A stretch of DNA of 64,000 nt from Nitrosomonadales bacterium (GTDB lineage: Bacteria; Pseudomonadota; Gammaproteobacteria; Burkholderiales; Gallionellaceae): contig JAHFQZ010000001.1 of assembly GCA_023259055.1 (NCBI GenBank), positions 248,001-312,000 of the forward strand, in the 5' to 3' direction. The notes beneath the pieces are model-generated. The model was given only the letters and a program-made list of their open reading frames with translations. It was not told where the DNA came from and searched no databases. Position 1 is the first letter of the stretch, and the number at the start of each line of letters is the position of its first letter. Of the stretch, positions 8,428 through 20,061 are shown piece after piece. The position numbers and the translations under genes are program-made.

Positions 8428-8625
8428 ATGAAACTCTCTGCTCTTGTAGCTGCTCTGTTGGCTCTTGCTTTAACCGCTTGTGGCGAAAAACATGCTGAAA
8501 CTCCCGCCGTTGCACCGGCTCCTGCTGCTACCGCCCCTGCTGCTACCCCAGAAGCCACTGCTCCTGCCGCTGCCGCTCCTGCTGCCGCTCCTGCTGCTGC
8601 TCCAGAAGCCGCTGCCAAGAAGTAA
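8428..8625 (+). CDS. Small Ala/Pro-rich lipoprotein
   Basis: The ATG at 8428 has AAGGA (8416-8420) 7 bases upstream. The 65-residue product has a lipoprotein signal with lipobox LTAC and acylation at C18. The mature part is almost only Ala, Pro, Thr and Glu, with low-complexity runs such as APAAAPAAAPEAAAKK, ending in Lys. Such sequences are probably extended and could act as a periplasmic spacer or cell-wall-facing linker. No enzymatic domain is present and the function is unknown. A strong hairpin terminator follows at once, so the gene is monocistronic and probably well expressed. Confidence 0.8.
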   Translation: MKLSALVAALLALALTACGEKHAETPAVAPAPAATAPAATPEATAPAAAAPAAAPAAAPEAAAKK

Positions 8626-8639
8626 GCATTTGCAATAAT

Positions 8640-8679
8640 GCAAACAGAAAAGCCGGCGCAAGCCGGCTTTTCTGTTTGC
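8640..8679. terminator. Strong bidirectional hairpin terminator
   Basis: An 18-base perfect inverted repeat (8640-8657 with 8662-8679) with a GCAA loop. The stem has a GC core (AAGCCGGC) flanked by A and T runs, so it can terminate the lipoprotein gene on the plus strand and also the MBL hydrolase gene on the minus strand. Confidence 0.85.
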
Positions 8680-8692
8680 ACTACCCATATCT

Positions 8693-9460
8693 TCAGATTA
8701 TTTCACGCCAGGCAAACCCCTCCTCCTGCGTTGCCACCCCCACCCAGCTCGCTTCGCAATTCATCACACAACTCAATGCCTGTACTGCAAGCTTCGCCGT
8801 GTTATTCTTTTTACTTAAATGAGCGGCAACCAGGTGTTGCAAACTACTCACATTCACCCGGCTCAAAATACCGGCGGCATCCTGATTGTTCAGATGCCCG
8901 AGACGTCCGCCCACTCGCTGCTTCAGGCTGTATGGGTAATCGCCATTCATCAGCATATCGCTGTCGTGATTACACTCTAATACCAGCGCATGACAGCCAC
9001 TCAGCATCTGTTCGATATGCGCCGTGCTGCATCCGGTATCGGTCAAAACCCCCAGTCGCCGCGCACCATCGCTGAACACGTATTGCACTGGCTCAGCAGC
9101 ATCATGTGGAACAGGAAAGGGTGAAATTTCAATGCCGCCAATTGCAAATGACCGGCTTGGATCGATTTCATGGAGATGAGCCACATCGGCAAATGCTTTG
9201 TGTTGACTGCGCAATGTGCCGTGAGTAAGCCAAACCGGCAGGCTGAATTTGCGTGCCAATCGCGCCACACCGCTGATGTGATCACCGTGCTCATGCGTAA
9301 TAACAATACCGCTCAACTGTTCGGGAGAGACGCCCAGACGTTCCACCCGCAGAATGGCATCATGCAATCCAAAGCCACAGTCCATCAGTACTTGCGTTTG
9401 GCCGGATGCAACCAACAGCGCGTTACCTTCGCTGCCACTTCCAAGTGATGCAAACCGCAT
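8693..9460 (-). CDS. MBL-fold metallo-hydrolase, YycJ/WalJ-like
   Basis: The 255-residue product is a metallo-beta-lactamase-fold hydrolase. The metal-binding motif THEHGDH is at about residues 55-61, with further His and Asp ligands in PVPHDAAE, VLTDTG and ECNHDSDML. The N-terminal MRFASLGSGSEGNALLV is typical of the YycJ/WalJ group, which includes putative nucleases. The specific substrate cannot be read from sequence. It lies 20 bases downstream of bamC on the same strand and probably shares its transcript, ending at the 8640 terminator. Confidence 0.85.
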   Translation of the reverse strand: MRFASLGSGSEGNALLVASGQTQVLMDCGFGLHDAILRVERLGVSPEQLSGIVITHEHGDHISGVARLARKFSLPVWLTHGTLRSQHKAFADVAHLHEIDPSRSFAIGGIEISPFPVPHDAAEPVQYVFSDGARRLGVLTDTGCSTAHIEQMLSGCHALVLECNHDSDMLMNGDYPYSLKQRVGGRLGHLNNQDAAGILSRVNVSSLQHLVAAHLSKKNNTAKLAVQALSCVMNCEASWVGVATQEEGFAWREII

Positions 9461-9480
9461 GGTTATTTAAGGAAGAACTA

Positions 9481-10614
9481 CTATTTATTAATGTTTTTGT
9501 AAATCGCCTCAACCATCTGCTTGGTTGTAATATTGCTTGCACCGTTCTGGTTTGTGATAGACACCTCGCATATTGCACCGCCATCCTTAACATTCACTTG
9601 GTAATGATTTTCGGTATCCACTTTGCTTTTCCAGAACTTCAGTGCATCCAGCCAGCTACTCTCGACTTTTATCGGGCGCAAGAAGTAAATGCCCTTCTCA
9701 CGATTTTTATCTTCTACCGCCAAGCCGGCACTCTCGATAGCAAGCCCTACTTTGCGCCAGGACCTGTCGAATGCATCATTCATAACGATGATGACACCAC
9801 CTTCGGAAACCTCCCGCAGACTCGCAGTACCTGCCGGCTCGGAAACGCTGGTCGCTGGCATAGCACTGGCCACAGCAACCGTGCCTGTCTGCGCCACCGC
9901 GCTGGCTGCCTGTGTTTCGCTAACGCCTAAACGCACCATCAGACGCTGCAACATGATCGCCTCCAGCTCCGGGTCATTGGCGCGCAATTGCCATTTAAAA
10001 GTGCTACTGTCTGCAGAAAGCATTTCTGCCATGCCGCGATGCGTGATATACACCTCGGTGCTTACTCCGCCCTTGCCACGCTCCAGTCTCACGAGATACT
10101 GGTCGCGCTCACCGGCCAAAAATGCCTTTTTGAGCTCTTTACCGCTCAGATCACGAACCGTACTCTGCGAAATCTTTGCGCGATTTTCTGCCCAATCGGT
10201 TTCAATTACACCAGCAACTTTTTCTTCGCTCTTGATGGTCAAGCCAAGCCCCAGCAAGAAGCCCCTGACAACGGGCCAAACATTTTCTGGCGAATCCTTC
10301 ACCACCAGCCAGCGCTGCGTGCCATTACGTTCCAGACTTACTCCCTGCACCTCCGGTAACACTGTGCTGGCCACACGGCCTTGAGCAATACCGCCCTTGT
10401 TATAATCGGAAAAAGTGGCGACAGTTCCACCCTCGCCCTGCGGCAACTTATATCGCGGATCACTATCTGTGACAGTCAGGTCAGGCGGAACTTCCAGATT
10501 TGGTACTTGCTTCGCTCCCGCCCCGTAATCGATTCGCCTGTCCGATCCAATCGAACTGCAACTTACCATGGAAACCAGCATCATGCTGGAAATACCGATT
10601 TGCAAAACTTTCAT
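9481..10614 (-). CDS. bamC: Outer membrane assembly lipoprotein BamC
   Basis: The 377-residue product is a BamC/NlpB/DapX homologue, an accessory lipoprotein of the BAM complex that inserts beta-barrel proteins in the outer membrane. The lipobox ends at C19 (VSMVSC). The unstructured N-terminal region contains the VPNLEVPPDLT motif, by which BamC contacts BamD, and two helix-grip domains follow (about residues 90-215 and 260-377), separated by an Ala/Thr/Val-rich linker. It is 24 bases downstream of dapA, the conserved dapA-bamC pairing. Confidence 0.92.
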   Translation of the reverse strand: MKVLQIGISSMMLVSMVSCSSIGSDRRIDYGAGAKQVPNLEVPPDLTVTDSDPRYKLPQGEGGTVATFSDYNKGGIAQGRVASTVLPEVQGVSLERNGTQRWLVVKDSPENVWPVVRGFLLGLGLTIKSEEKVAGVIETDWAENRAKISQSTVRDLSGKELKKAFLAGERDQYLVRLERGKGGVSTEVYITHRGMAEMLSADSSTFKWQLRANDPELEAIMLQRLMVRLGVSETQAASAVAQTGTVAVASAMPATSVSEPAGTASLREVSEGGVIIVMNDAFDRSWRKVGLAIESAGLAVEDKNREKGIYFLRPIKVESSWLDALKFWKSKVDTENHYQVNVKDGGAICEVSITNQNGASNITTKQMVEAIYKNINK

Positions 10615-10638
10615 TAGTTTCTCTCTTCAACAATACTA

Positions 10639-11520
10639 TTAGCTTGTGAGCACACCGGCCTGAAGCAGCGCCGCCTCAACCACCGCGTGTGCGGTTTGTG
10701 ACAATGGCGTAAGCGGCAAGCGCAGATTGTTTTTTATCTTGCCCATGCGCGCAACGGCCCACTTTACCGGGATCGGATTGGCTTCGACAAACAGGTTGCG
10801 ATGCAAACCAAGCAGGCGGAAATTGATTTCGCGCGCCTTGGCAACCTCCCCGTTCAGCGCCGCCGTGCACATCTCATGCATCAATTTGGGCGCGACGTTC
10901 GCCGTAACGGAAATCGTACCGTGCGCGCCGAGCAGCATCAGTGCTAGCGTGCTGGCATCGTCGCCGCTGTAGATCGAGAAGCCCTTGGGCGCGCGCTGCA
11001 ACAGGTCGCTGCCGCGTTCAATGTTTCCGGTCGCATCCTTGATGCCGACGATGTTGGAAATCTGCGCCAGCCGCAGCACGGTATCGTTGCTCATGTCGGC
11101 AACGGTACGGCCAGGCACGTTATACAGAATGTGCGGCATATCCACCGCTTCGGCGATGGCCTTGAAGTGCTGATACATCCCTTCCTGGGTAGGCTTGTTG
11201 TAATAGGGAACGACGGTCAGCGAAGCATCCGCGCCGGCATTTTTCGCGAACGCCGCCAGCTCGATGGCTTCCCTTGTGGAATTCGCGCCAGTCCCGGCAA
11301 TGACGGGAATTCGCTTTGCGGCGTGCTTCACCGCCTCGGCGATCAACAGCTCGTGCTCTTCCACATTGACGGTAGGCGATTCGCCGGTCGTGCCAACCAC
11401 CACGATACCATCCGTGCCCTGCCCGATATGAAAATCGATCAACGCGCGGAACGCCGCCAAGTCGAGGCTACCATCCTCGTGCATCGGTGTAACGATTGCA
11501 ACAATGCTGCCCTTAATCAT
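10639..11520 (-). CDS. dapA: 4-hydroxy-tetrahydrodipicolinate synthase
   Basis: The 293-residue enzyme condenses pyruvate with aspartate semialdehyde, the first step committed to lysine and meso-diaminopimelate. The Schiff-base Lys is K161 ([10 protein letters not shown]), the proton-relay Tyr is Y133 (ILYNVPGRT), and the GTTGES motif is at residues 43-48. Length is normal. It heads a unit with bamC and the MBL hydrolase gene. The start region is repeated three times (see 11513-11552), so the start at 11520 is supported by homology rather than by the ribosome site alone. Confidence 0.96.
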   Translation of the reverse strand: MIKGSIVAIVTPMHEDGSLDLAAFRALIDFHIGQGTDGIVVVGTTGESPTVNVEEHELLIAEAVKHAAKRIPVIAGTGANSTREAIELAAFAKNAGADASLTVVPYYNKPTQEGMYQHFKAIAEAVDMPHILYNVPGRTVADMSNDTVLRLAQISNIVGIKDATGNIERGSDLLQRAPKGFSIYSGDDASTLALMLLGAHGTISVTANVAPKLMHEMCTAALNGEVAKAREINFRLLGLHRNLFVEANPIPVKWAVARMGKIKNNLRLPLTPLSQTAHAVVEAALLQAGVLTS

Positions 11521-11552
11521 ATTTCCCCTTAATCATTTCTCCCCCTAATCAT
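11513..11552 (-). promoter_or_regulatory. dapA: Triplicated start codon and ribosome site before dapA
   Basis: On the minus strand the block ATGATTARGGGG recurs at 11552, 11536 and 11520, exactly 16 bases apart; the last copy is the dapA start. Each purine run can serve as ribosome site for the next ATG. The two upstream ATGs open 7-codon frames (MIRGRND and MIKGKYD), each closing with a TAA that overlaps the following copy. This could be a leader for translational coupling or just a slippage product. Confidence 0.55.
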
Positions 11553-11649
11553 TTCTCAGGGTACTCTGAAAAAATTAAAGGTCGCATTCTACCGTAATAA
11601 GCCCCCACTCCAAAGGGCAGCGCGACAAATACAGGGTGGCTGTGGAATA

Positions 11650-11937
11650 ATGGCATCACTGTCCAATTTATACATCGTTATGCCCTCGACCACCCTTGCC
11701 ACCTTGCATCCCGGTGAAACCGCCACCATCGTCTCAATACACGCCGAGGAAGCGTTGCATCAGCGACTGCTCGCGCTGGGTTTCCGCAGCGGCAAGCAAA
11801 TCGAGCTGATTCGCAAGGCCAGCTTTTCCGGCCCATTGCAAGTGCGCATCGGCACCACCGACATCATGCTGCGGCGCAGTGAAGCCGCCAAAATTTCGGT
11901 ATGCAAAGGAGCTGCCCAAGGGGCCAACAAGACATGA
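11650..11937 (+). CDS. feoA: Ferrous iron transport protein A
   Basis: The 95-residue product is a FeoA SH3-like protein that binds or regulates the FeoB iron channel in the cytoplasm. The hallmark pattern includes ALGFRSGKQIELI and PLQVRIGTTDIMLRRSEAAKI. A start at 11680 (MPSTTL) is equally possible, since neither ATG has a strong ribosome site. Its stop overlaps the feoB start (ATGA). I did not see a convincing Fur box upstream in the short spacer shared with dapA. Confidence 0.93.
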   Translation: MASLSNLYIVMPSTTLATLHPGETATIVSIHAEEALHQRLLALGFRSGKQIELIRKASFSGPLQVRIGTTDIMLRRSEAAKISVCKGAAQGANKT

Positions 11938-13721
11938 AACGTATCGCCCTGCTCGGAATGCCCAACACCGGCAAATCCACGCTGTTCAACCGCATGACCG
12001 GCGGCGCGGCGCGCGTCGGCAACTGGCCGGGCATCACCGTCGAACTGCTCAGCGGCAAGATATTGCTGGGCGGCGACATGGTGGAAATCATCGACCTGCC
12101 CGGCATCTATGACCTCCACGGTTTTTCCGACGACGAACAGGTGGTGCGCCACTTCCTGCACGACAACGTGCCGGATCTCGCGCTGGTTATCCTCAACACC
12201 ACGCAGATCGAACGCCAGATGAGCCTGCTGCTGCAACTCAGGCAGCTCAACATGAACGTCGTCGTGGTACTCAACATGGCGGACGAAGCAAAGAAATTCG
12301 GCATCAGCGTCGATGTGGCAAAAATGTCCGCGCTGCTGGCAATGCCGATATTCCTGCTCAGCGCAAAATATGGCACTGGCTATCCTGAAGCCATGCAAGC
12401 CATCACCAAAGCCCTGCGCTACCCTACGCCCGGCATGGCGGAGCAGCTGCGAGACCAGTTGGAAAAGGACGAGCATATCGAAACGGAAATGGCGCGAGTG
12501 TTGAAGCACGCCGTGCAAATCCCCGTGCAGATGTCGGACAGCCTCACCGAAAAACTGGATCGCGTAATGCTGCACCCGTGGCTGGGGCTGCCGATTTTTT
12601 TCGCCGTCATGTACCTGCTGTTCCAGGGCATTTTCATATTCGGGCAACCGCTGCAAACCGGCATCGCCTCACTGTTCACCTGGTTGCGCGAGGCCGCGCT
12701 TGCGCCGCTGCTGGGCGGACTGCCGCAGGTCGTGCAAGGCCTGCTGCTGGACGGTATCTACAACGGCGTGGCCACCGTCGCGGCGTTCATCCCGATCATC
12801 ATATTGTTCTTTCTGTTCATGGCGCTGGTGGAAGACAGCGGCTACCTGTCACGCGCCGCATTCCTGATGGATGCGCTGATGGCGCGCCTGGGACTGGACG
12901 GGCGGGGCTTCGTCATGCTGCTGATGGGTTTCGGCTGCAACGTTCCCGCGCTAATGGGCACGCGCGTGATGCGCTCACGCGCCATGCGCCTGCTCACGAT
13001 GCTGGTGATACCCTTCTCGCTATGCTCGGCGCGCCTGCAGGTATTCATCTTTTTCACCGCCGCGCTGTTCACGCCGAAAGCCGCGCCATTAGTGGTATTC
13101 AGCCTGTATTTGTTCAGCTTCGCCGCCGCGATACTCACCGCGCTGATATTCAAGAACCAATTCAAAAACAACGAGCCGTTCGTGCTGGAGCTGCCGCCAT
13201 ACCGCTTCCCCACCGCCCGCCAGATGGCGTTGCGCGGCTGGCTGGAAGTGCGTCACTTCCTGCGCCGCGCCACCAAATTCATCGTCGCCGGCGTGGTGCT
13301 GGTCTGGCTGCTCACCCACCTGCCGCTGTCCGCCGTCCCCGCCAGCGCCGACACCCTGGCAGGCATGATAGGCGGCTTCTTTCAACCCGTCTTCGCCCCT
13401 GTCGGCATCAACGAACAACTCACCATCGCACTGATCTTCGGCTTCGTCGCCAAGGAAATCGTCATCGGCGCGCTCGCCGTGATCTACAGCCTGAGCGGCG
13501 ACGCGCTCAGCGGCGCGATCGGACAACAACTGGACTGGGTACAGGCCTACAGCTTCATGCTGTTCACGCTGCTCTACACCCCCTGCCTCGCCACCGTCGC
13601 CACGCTGCAAAGCGAATCCAAACAACTCAAATTCACCGCGCTGTCGCTTGCTTGGTCGCTGGCGCTGGCGTGGCTGGTGAGCTTTGCGTTCTATCAGGGC
13701 GCAAGGGCGTTGGGATACTAA
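11934..13721 (+). CDS. feoB: Ferrous iron transporter B
   Basis: The 595-residue inner-membrane protein takes up Fe(II). The N-terminal G domain has G1 GMPNTGKST (residues 8-16), G3 DLPG, G4 NMAD and a G5-like SAKYGTG. The membrane part follows with two Gate regions (for example CNVPALMGTRVM and PFSLCSARLQV). It is shorter than the 770-residue E. coli form and lacks the long tail, as is common in other groups. The start at 11934 is set by the 4-base overlap with feoA and by the G1 motif. No FeoC gene is seen next to it. Confidence 0.95.
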   Translation: MKRIALLGMPNTGKSTLFNRMTGGAARVGNWPGITVELLSGKILLGGDMVEIIDLPGIYDLHGFSDDEQVVRHFLHDNVPDLALVILNTTQIERQMSLLLQLRQLNMNVVVVLNMADEAKKFGISVDVAKMSALLAMPIFLLSAKYGTGYPEAMQAITKALRYPTPGMAEQLRDQLEKDEHIETEMARVLKHAVQIPVQMSDSLTEKLDRVMLHPWLGLPIFFAVMYLLFQGIFIFGQPLQTGIASLFTWLREAALAPLLGGLPQVVQGLLLDGIYNGVATVAAFIPIIILFFLFMALVEDSGYLSRAAFLMDALMARLGLDGRGFVMLLMGFGCNVPALMGTRVMRSRAMRLLTMLVIPFSLCSARLQVFIFFTAALFTPKAAPLVVFSLYLFSFAAAILTALIFKNQFKNNEPFVLELPPYRFPTARQMALRGWLEVRHFLRRATKFIVAGVVLVWLLTHLPLSAVPASADTLAGMIGGFFQPVFAPVGINEQLTIALIFGFVAKEIVIGALAVIYSLSGDALSGAIGQQLDWVQAYSFMLFTLLYTPCLATVATLQSESKQLKFTALSLAWSLALAWLVSFAFYQGARALGY

Positions 13722-13957
13722 GTCAGGCAGGGCAGAAGAGCCCTGCAGAGGCGTTCCGCCCTACGCTGGCTGCCAGATTAACGCGCCCCAGTGCAACATG
13801 CCTGGTGGCAAGCGGCATGGAATTTATTCCGCTCGGCATCAAAAGCAATTTCTTGATATTTCCTTGTATTCACGGCACGATACGAACGTATGCCCGTACC
13901 TTGGCATATCATGCGTTGCCTCCATTGGTGTGCCGCATAAAATTAAGGAGAGCTTGT

Positions 13958-14275
13958 ATGAATAAAATCTCATTGCTACTCACCCTAACGCTGCTTTTGG
14001 CGAGCTCATTAGCATGGGCAGAAGCCGACAGTTCAGCCGATCTCAGATACTGCCTGGATTTGAAATCCAATGATGAAATTGCAAAATGTGCAGGAGAGAT
14101 TTCACCAGATAAAAAAGCCAAGCCCTTTTCCAAAGAAGAAGTTGAAAAGATTTTAGATAAGGAAAAATCAAGTGCGCCTGTCAGCACAAACGAATCATCA
14201 GGCACGCCTGCCACTGCTAGTGACAAACCCATCAAGGACTTGTTGCTGGAAAAAACTGAAAACAACAGCAAATAG
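13958..14275 (+). CDS. Small secreted protein of unknown function
   Basis: The ATG at 13958 has AAGGAG (13945-13950) 7 bases upstream. The 105-residue product has a signal peptide, probably cleaved after LAWA near residue 21. The mature protein is charged, has two Cys (RYCLDL and AKCAGE) that could form a disulfide, and then a Lys/Ser/Thr-rich low-complexity tail ending in DKPIKDLLLEKTENNSK. I do not recognise the family. The 236-base spacer after feoB has a short GC hairpin (13727-13746) without a T run. Confidence 0.72.
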   Translation: MNKISLLLTLTLLLASSLAWAEADSSADLRYCLDLKSNDEIAKCAGEISPDKKAKPFSKEEVEKILDKEKSSAPVSTNESSGTPATASDKPIKDLLLEKTENNSK

Positions 14276-14387
14276 CAAGTATGCAGGATGAGTACCGCTC
14301 TCTTCACCATCCGGCAACAATTTCCCCGCAACTGTGAGTGCATGACCAAAGGGAGCGCACCGATCCAGATACTGAAAATTTCCGCGC

Positions 14388-15152
14388 TTATTCATTGTGG
14401 CTGACGGCAGGGTCACTCTGGCGGGTGAGGGTGTCGAGGTGGCGCAGGAAAATCTCCTTGAAGGTGGCGATATTGTGGTTGCCGGGGACTGTAAAAACCC
14501 TCTTGGCGGGGAGGACGGTGGCGAGAAGCGGCGGGCCGTCGGCGGTGATCTTATCGCTTTCACCGTAGCCGAGCCAAATAGGCGGGGTGGCGGCGGGGTC
14601 GTGGTTTTTGATCCAGCTCCAGATCATCCGTTCCCAGTCCTGCGGGTCATCGGATGTCTTCTGCCAAGCGGCGACCCCGCCGGCACGGCGGATTTCACGG
14701 TGGATTGACGACCCGCCGAGAAATGGGCTGATAAGCAGCACCCCGTCGACATCGCCTGGATAGCTGCGCAGGTATAAGAGTGAGCCGAGCCCACCCATGG
14801 AGAAGCCCGCCAGCCAGATATGCTCGTACCCTTGGCGGCGTGCAGGGTCGATGATATCCTTTTTGAGTCGAATTTCGAAGGTATTCGACCTGAAATAGCC
14901 AACATGAGAATCAGGGGCAATGACATCAAAGGGGAGGTGACGGCCGCGAATCTCGTCAATGAGCCCTTCTTTGGCAAAAATGGTATTGCCAGCACCAAGG
15001 CCGCGCAGCAGCACCAACAGGTTGCGCTGCCTCACGGTGTCGTTGCTCCGGTAACTGATGGAAGGAAGCGGCACCGTGGGCGTAGCGACGCAGCCCGCCA
15101 GGAGCAGTGAGAGTAATAACAGACAAAGGGTGAATGCGGCCGAGCGGTTCAT
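14388..15152 (-). CDS. Alpha/beta-hydrolase lipoprotein
   Basis: The 254-residue product has a lipobox LAGC with C21, so it is probably a lipoprotein. The alpha/beta-hydrolase fold is indicated by the nucleophile elbow GFSMGG, a candidate acid in YGESDK and the catalytic His in VPGNHN. The substrate is unknown. The gene stands alone and its 3' end faces the small secreted protein gene. Confidence 0.82.
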   Translation of the reverse strand: MNRSAAFTLCLLLLSLLLAGCVATPTVPLPSISYRSNDTVRQRNLLVLLRGLGAGNTIFAKEGLIDEIRGRHLPFDVIAPDSHVGYFRSNTFEIRLKKDIIDPARRQGYEHIWLAGFSMGGLGSLLYLRSYPGDVDGVLLISPFLGGSSIHREIRRAGGVAAWQKTSDDPQDWERMIWSWIKNHDPAATPPIWLGYGESDKITADGPPLLATVLPAKRVFTVPGNHNIATFKEIFLRHLDTLTRQSDPAVSHNE

Positions 15153-15401
15153 TGGTACCTTCCAAAGGAAGATGACGCGATCCTGAAAAATTTCCGGCTA
15201 ATGTGTGTCACTGCTAATCACACAACGCGACGTTAATCTGTATGGCACCGATCAGCTCTTCGAAAATACCGTCTTCCATAGCAATGCCAATATATTGATC
15301 CGTGCGGCTCGCAGTATCCTTGCACACATTTCCACGGTCAATGCCGTTTTTTTCTGCACCCCACGTGGAATGATCCAGGGACGGAGACCCATAAATTAAG
15401 A

Positions 15402-15423
15402 AAAGCCCGGCATGCCGGGCTTT
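15402..15423 (-). terminator. Terminator of clpB
   Basis: A perfect 22-base palindrome with a GCCCGGC core lies 18 bases past the clpB stop. On the minus strand it continues into a T-rich stretch, as expected for rho-independent termination. The rest of the 288-base spacer to the hydrolase gene holds no gene I trust. Confidence 0.8.
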
Positions 15424-15440
15424 CTCTTTGGTGTTGGTGC

Positions 15441-18020
<2,580 letters not shown>

Positions 18021-18050
18021 CTTGTACCCTTTCAAATATATCTGAACAAG

Positions 18051-18078
18051 AAATGGAGGGAGTTGCGGCCGATTTCAA
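18051..18078 (-). promoter_or_regulatory. RpoH (sigma32)-type heat-shock promoter of clpB
   Basis: On the minus strand TTGAAA (18078-18073) and CTCCATTT (18058-18051) are 14 bases apart. The sigma32 consensus is CTTGAAA, 11-16 bases, CCCCATNT. The -35 is complete and the -10 differs at one position. It lies 31 bases before the clpB start, which fits clpB being a classic RpoH target. Confidence 0.75.
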
Positions 18079-18153
18079 GTAGCCTATTGAAATTCATTTG
18101 ATTTACGCAACTATCTGGCAATACACATCATTTTGACTTACAATTAAACCGTT

Positions 18154-18930
18154 ATGAAAAATAATATATTTATATTTCTGGTTGCGGTTAATCTTTGCTG
18201 TACGACAGCAATCGCAGCTCCGGGCGTCTGGACTGACGATGGTCAATTCAGCCTGACCGCCGGATTCGACTACAGCTCCGGCAAGTACTTCCTGGCCAGC
18301 TCCACCGATAGGCAAACCAATCCGACCACCGGCGAATATGAAAATGGTCAATGGATGTTAAAAGTGGCTGTCCCTTTTTCCAGGATTTCAAGCGCGGGTG
18401 TCGCAATTCCGGGGATTAGGAATTTCAGGTCAGATAGCGCTGCGAATGACACGCAAGTCGGCTTGGGTGACACTGTTGCGGCGGCTTCCTATAATATTTA
18501 TTCGGGCAAGGCATCTACATTTGGTATCGATTTGACCGGCAAGGTAAAACTCAATACAGCAGATGCCGGGCTAGGCATCGGCCAAAACGACTATGCTGCT
18601 CAGGCAGATGCATACCAGAGTTTCAATAAATTTACCGCACTTGGTTCGCTGGGCTACAAGGTTCTAGGCAGCCCTGCCGGGATTAGCATGAACAAGGTGA
18701 TCTACGGTTCATTTGGTGGCTCTTATCAACTGGATGACAACATGAATGGCGGAGTCGATATAAAATTGTCGCAAAATCCTTATTCAATGGGCGAAGGGCA
18801 CCGAGAACTTTCCGCTTATGTAAGCCACAAGATCAATAAAAATTTAAAGGCCAAAGGTTACGTTCTTAAAGGTTTTTCCAATGGCAGCCCGGACAGCAGT
18901 CTCGGTGCACAGGTTTATTACGGATTTTGA
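18154..18930 (+). CDS. Putative outer-membrane beta-barrel protein (paralogue 1)
   Basis: The 258-residue product has a signal peptide ending near AIAAP (about residue 22) and then alternating hydrophobic and polar strands, ending in aromatic Phe (QVYYGF), the C-terminal signature of BAM substrates. It shares strings such as TAGFDYSSGKY and KGFSNGSPD with the protein at 52249-53001, so the two are paralogues. The ligand is unknown; barrels of this size can be small porins or channels. No clear ribosome site precedes the ATG. A terminator at 19011 follows. Confidence 0.72.
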   Translation: MKNNIFIFLVAVNLCCTTAIAAPGVWTDDGQFSLTAGFDYSSGKYFLASSTDRQTNPTTGEYENGQWMLKVAVPFSRISSAGVAIPGIRNFRSDSAANDTQVGLGDTVAAASYNIYSGKASTFGIDLTGKVKLNTADAGLGIGQNDYAAQADAYQSFNKFTALGSLGYKVLGSPAGISMNKVIYGSFGGSYQLDDNMNGGVDIKLSQNPYSMGEGHRELSAYVSHKINKNLKAKGYVLKGFSNGSPDSSLGAQVYYGF

Positions 18931-19010
18931 TGGGACTGTCAGCCATCTGACTAAGCTGTCCAAAAACGACAGCCAAGTCATTGGTTTTGACGACGCAATA
19001 CCAATCATTT

Positions 19011-19039
19011 AGCCGGGTTGCTTTACTCCCGGCTTTTTT
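19011..19039 (+). terminator. Terminator after the outer-membrane protein gene
   Basis: Inverted repeat AGCCGGG (19011-19017) and CCCGGCT (19028-19034) with a 10-base loop, followed by a run of T residues. Confidence 0.75.
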
Positions 19040-19159
19040 CTTGCCTGCTTTTTTCTGGATAATATTTACCTGGACGAACATCTCAATGTTGCACATTTCC
19101 CAAGGTAGTCCCGCCTGGGTTAATCTGCGCTTTCAATATAATTCGTTGGAGTAGCACCC

Positions 19160-20002
19160 ATGCTTGATTCCGAGCTCGCCTCACACATCCGCATCAACGT
19201 CGCCAACTCGCTCAATGAAGATGTATTCACCGGTGACTTAACAGCACAGCTATTGCCGCCTGAACTAATCTCTAGCGCACAGGTCATCACGCGGCAGCAC
19301 GGCGTTCTTTGCGGGACGCAATGGTTCGACGAATGTTTTCGCGCACAAAGCGCAAACTGTGCAATCAACTGGATGGCGAAAGACGGCGATTTGATCGCGC
19401 CGGGGCAATTGCTGTGCGAAATTCGCGGTAAAGCGCGATCTTTGCTAACTGCTGAACGTAGCGCGTTGAACCTGCTGCAAACCCTGTCCGGCACCGCCAC
19501 ACGCACTAAATGCTATGTGGATACAGTTGTCGGAATCAACGTAAAAATCATGGATACGCGCAAGACTTTGCCCGGGCTGCGCCATGCGCAGAAATACGCG
19601 GTACGGATGGGTGGCGGGCATAACCAGCGCGCCGGTTTATTTGACGGCATCCTGATCAAGGAAAACCATATCGTTGCGGCAGGCGGTATCCGGCCTGTAC
19701 TGGAACAGGCGTTCCTGCTGGCCAAACCGGGCATCAATATTCAGATTGAGGTAGAGAGCCTGTCTCAACTGGATGAAGCCTTGGGTGCAGGCGCAAAACT
19801 TATTTTGCTCGACAACTTTGATCTGGATGAGATGCGAACCGCTGTACAGCATACCGCCAGGCGCGCAGAGCTGGAAGCCTCGGGCGGCATAACGCTGGAC
19901 AAACTGCGCGAGGTCGCACTGACCGGGGTGGATCGCATCTCAATCGGCGCCCTGACCAAGGATGTCGAGGCTCTCGATCTGTCGATGCGTTTCACCAGCT
20001 GA
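19160..20002 (+). CDS. nadC: Nicotinate-nucleotide pyrophosphorylase (carboxylating)
   Basis: The 280-residue enzyme converts quinolinate and PRPP to nicotinate mononucleotide in de novo NAD synthesis. Signature strings are LNLLQTLSGTAT, DTRKTLPGLRHAQKYAV with basic PRPP/quinolinate-binding residues, LIKENHI, and IEVESL followed by ASGGI. Length is normal. It is followed 59 bases later by trxC, on the same strand, with no clear terminator between. Confidence 0.96.
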   Translation: MLDSELASHIRINVANSLNEDVFTGDLTAQLLPPELISSAQVITRQHGVLCGTQWFDECFRAQSANCAINWMAKDGDLIAPGQLLCEIRGKARSLLTAERSALNLLQTLSGTATRTKCYVDTVVGINVKIMDTRKTLPGLRHAQKYAVRMGGGHNQRAGLFDGILIKENHIVAAGGIRPVLEQAFLLAKPGINIQIEVESLSQLDEALGAGAKLILLDNFDLDEMRTAVQHTARRAELEASGGITLDKLREVALTGVDRISIGALTKDVEALDLSMRFTS

Positions 20003-20061
20003 CCCTTGAAATTTGCATCTTCAGCTCAATCTTGCATGAGACCCATACATTGGAGTCTGTC

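Noticed and set aside
13727-13746. Hairpin after feoB as a terminator
   Set aside because: The 7-base stem has no T run on either strand, so I did not call it.
12578-13957. Long open frame overlapping feoB in another phase
   Set aside because: It is a shadow of feoB with strongly Arg/His-rich composition. Only its tail after 13958 is a separate real gene with its own ribosome site.
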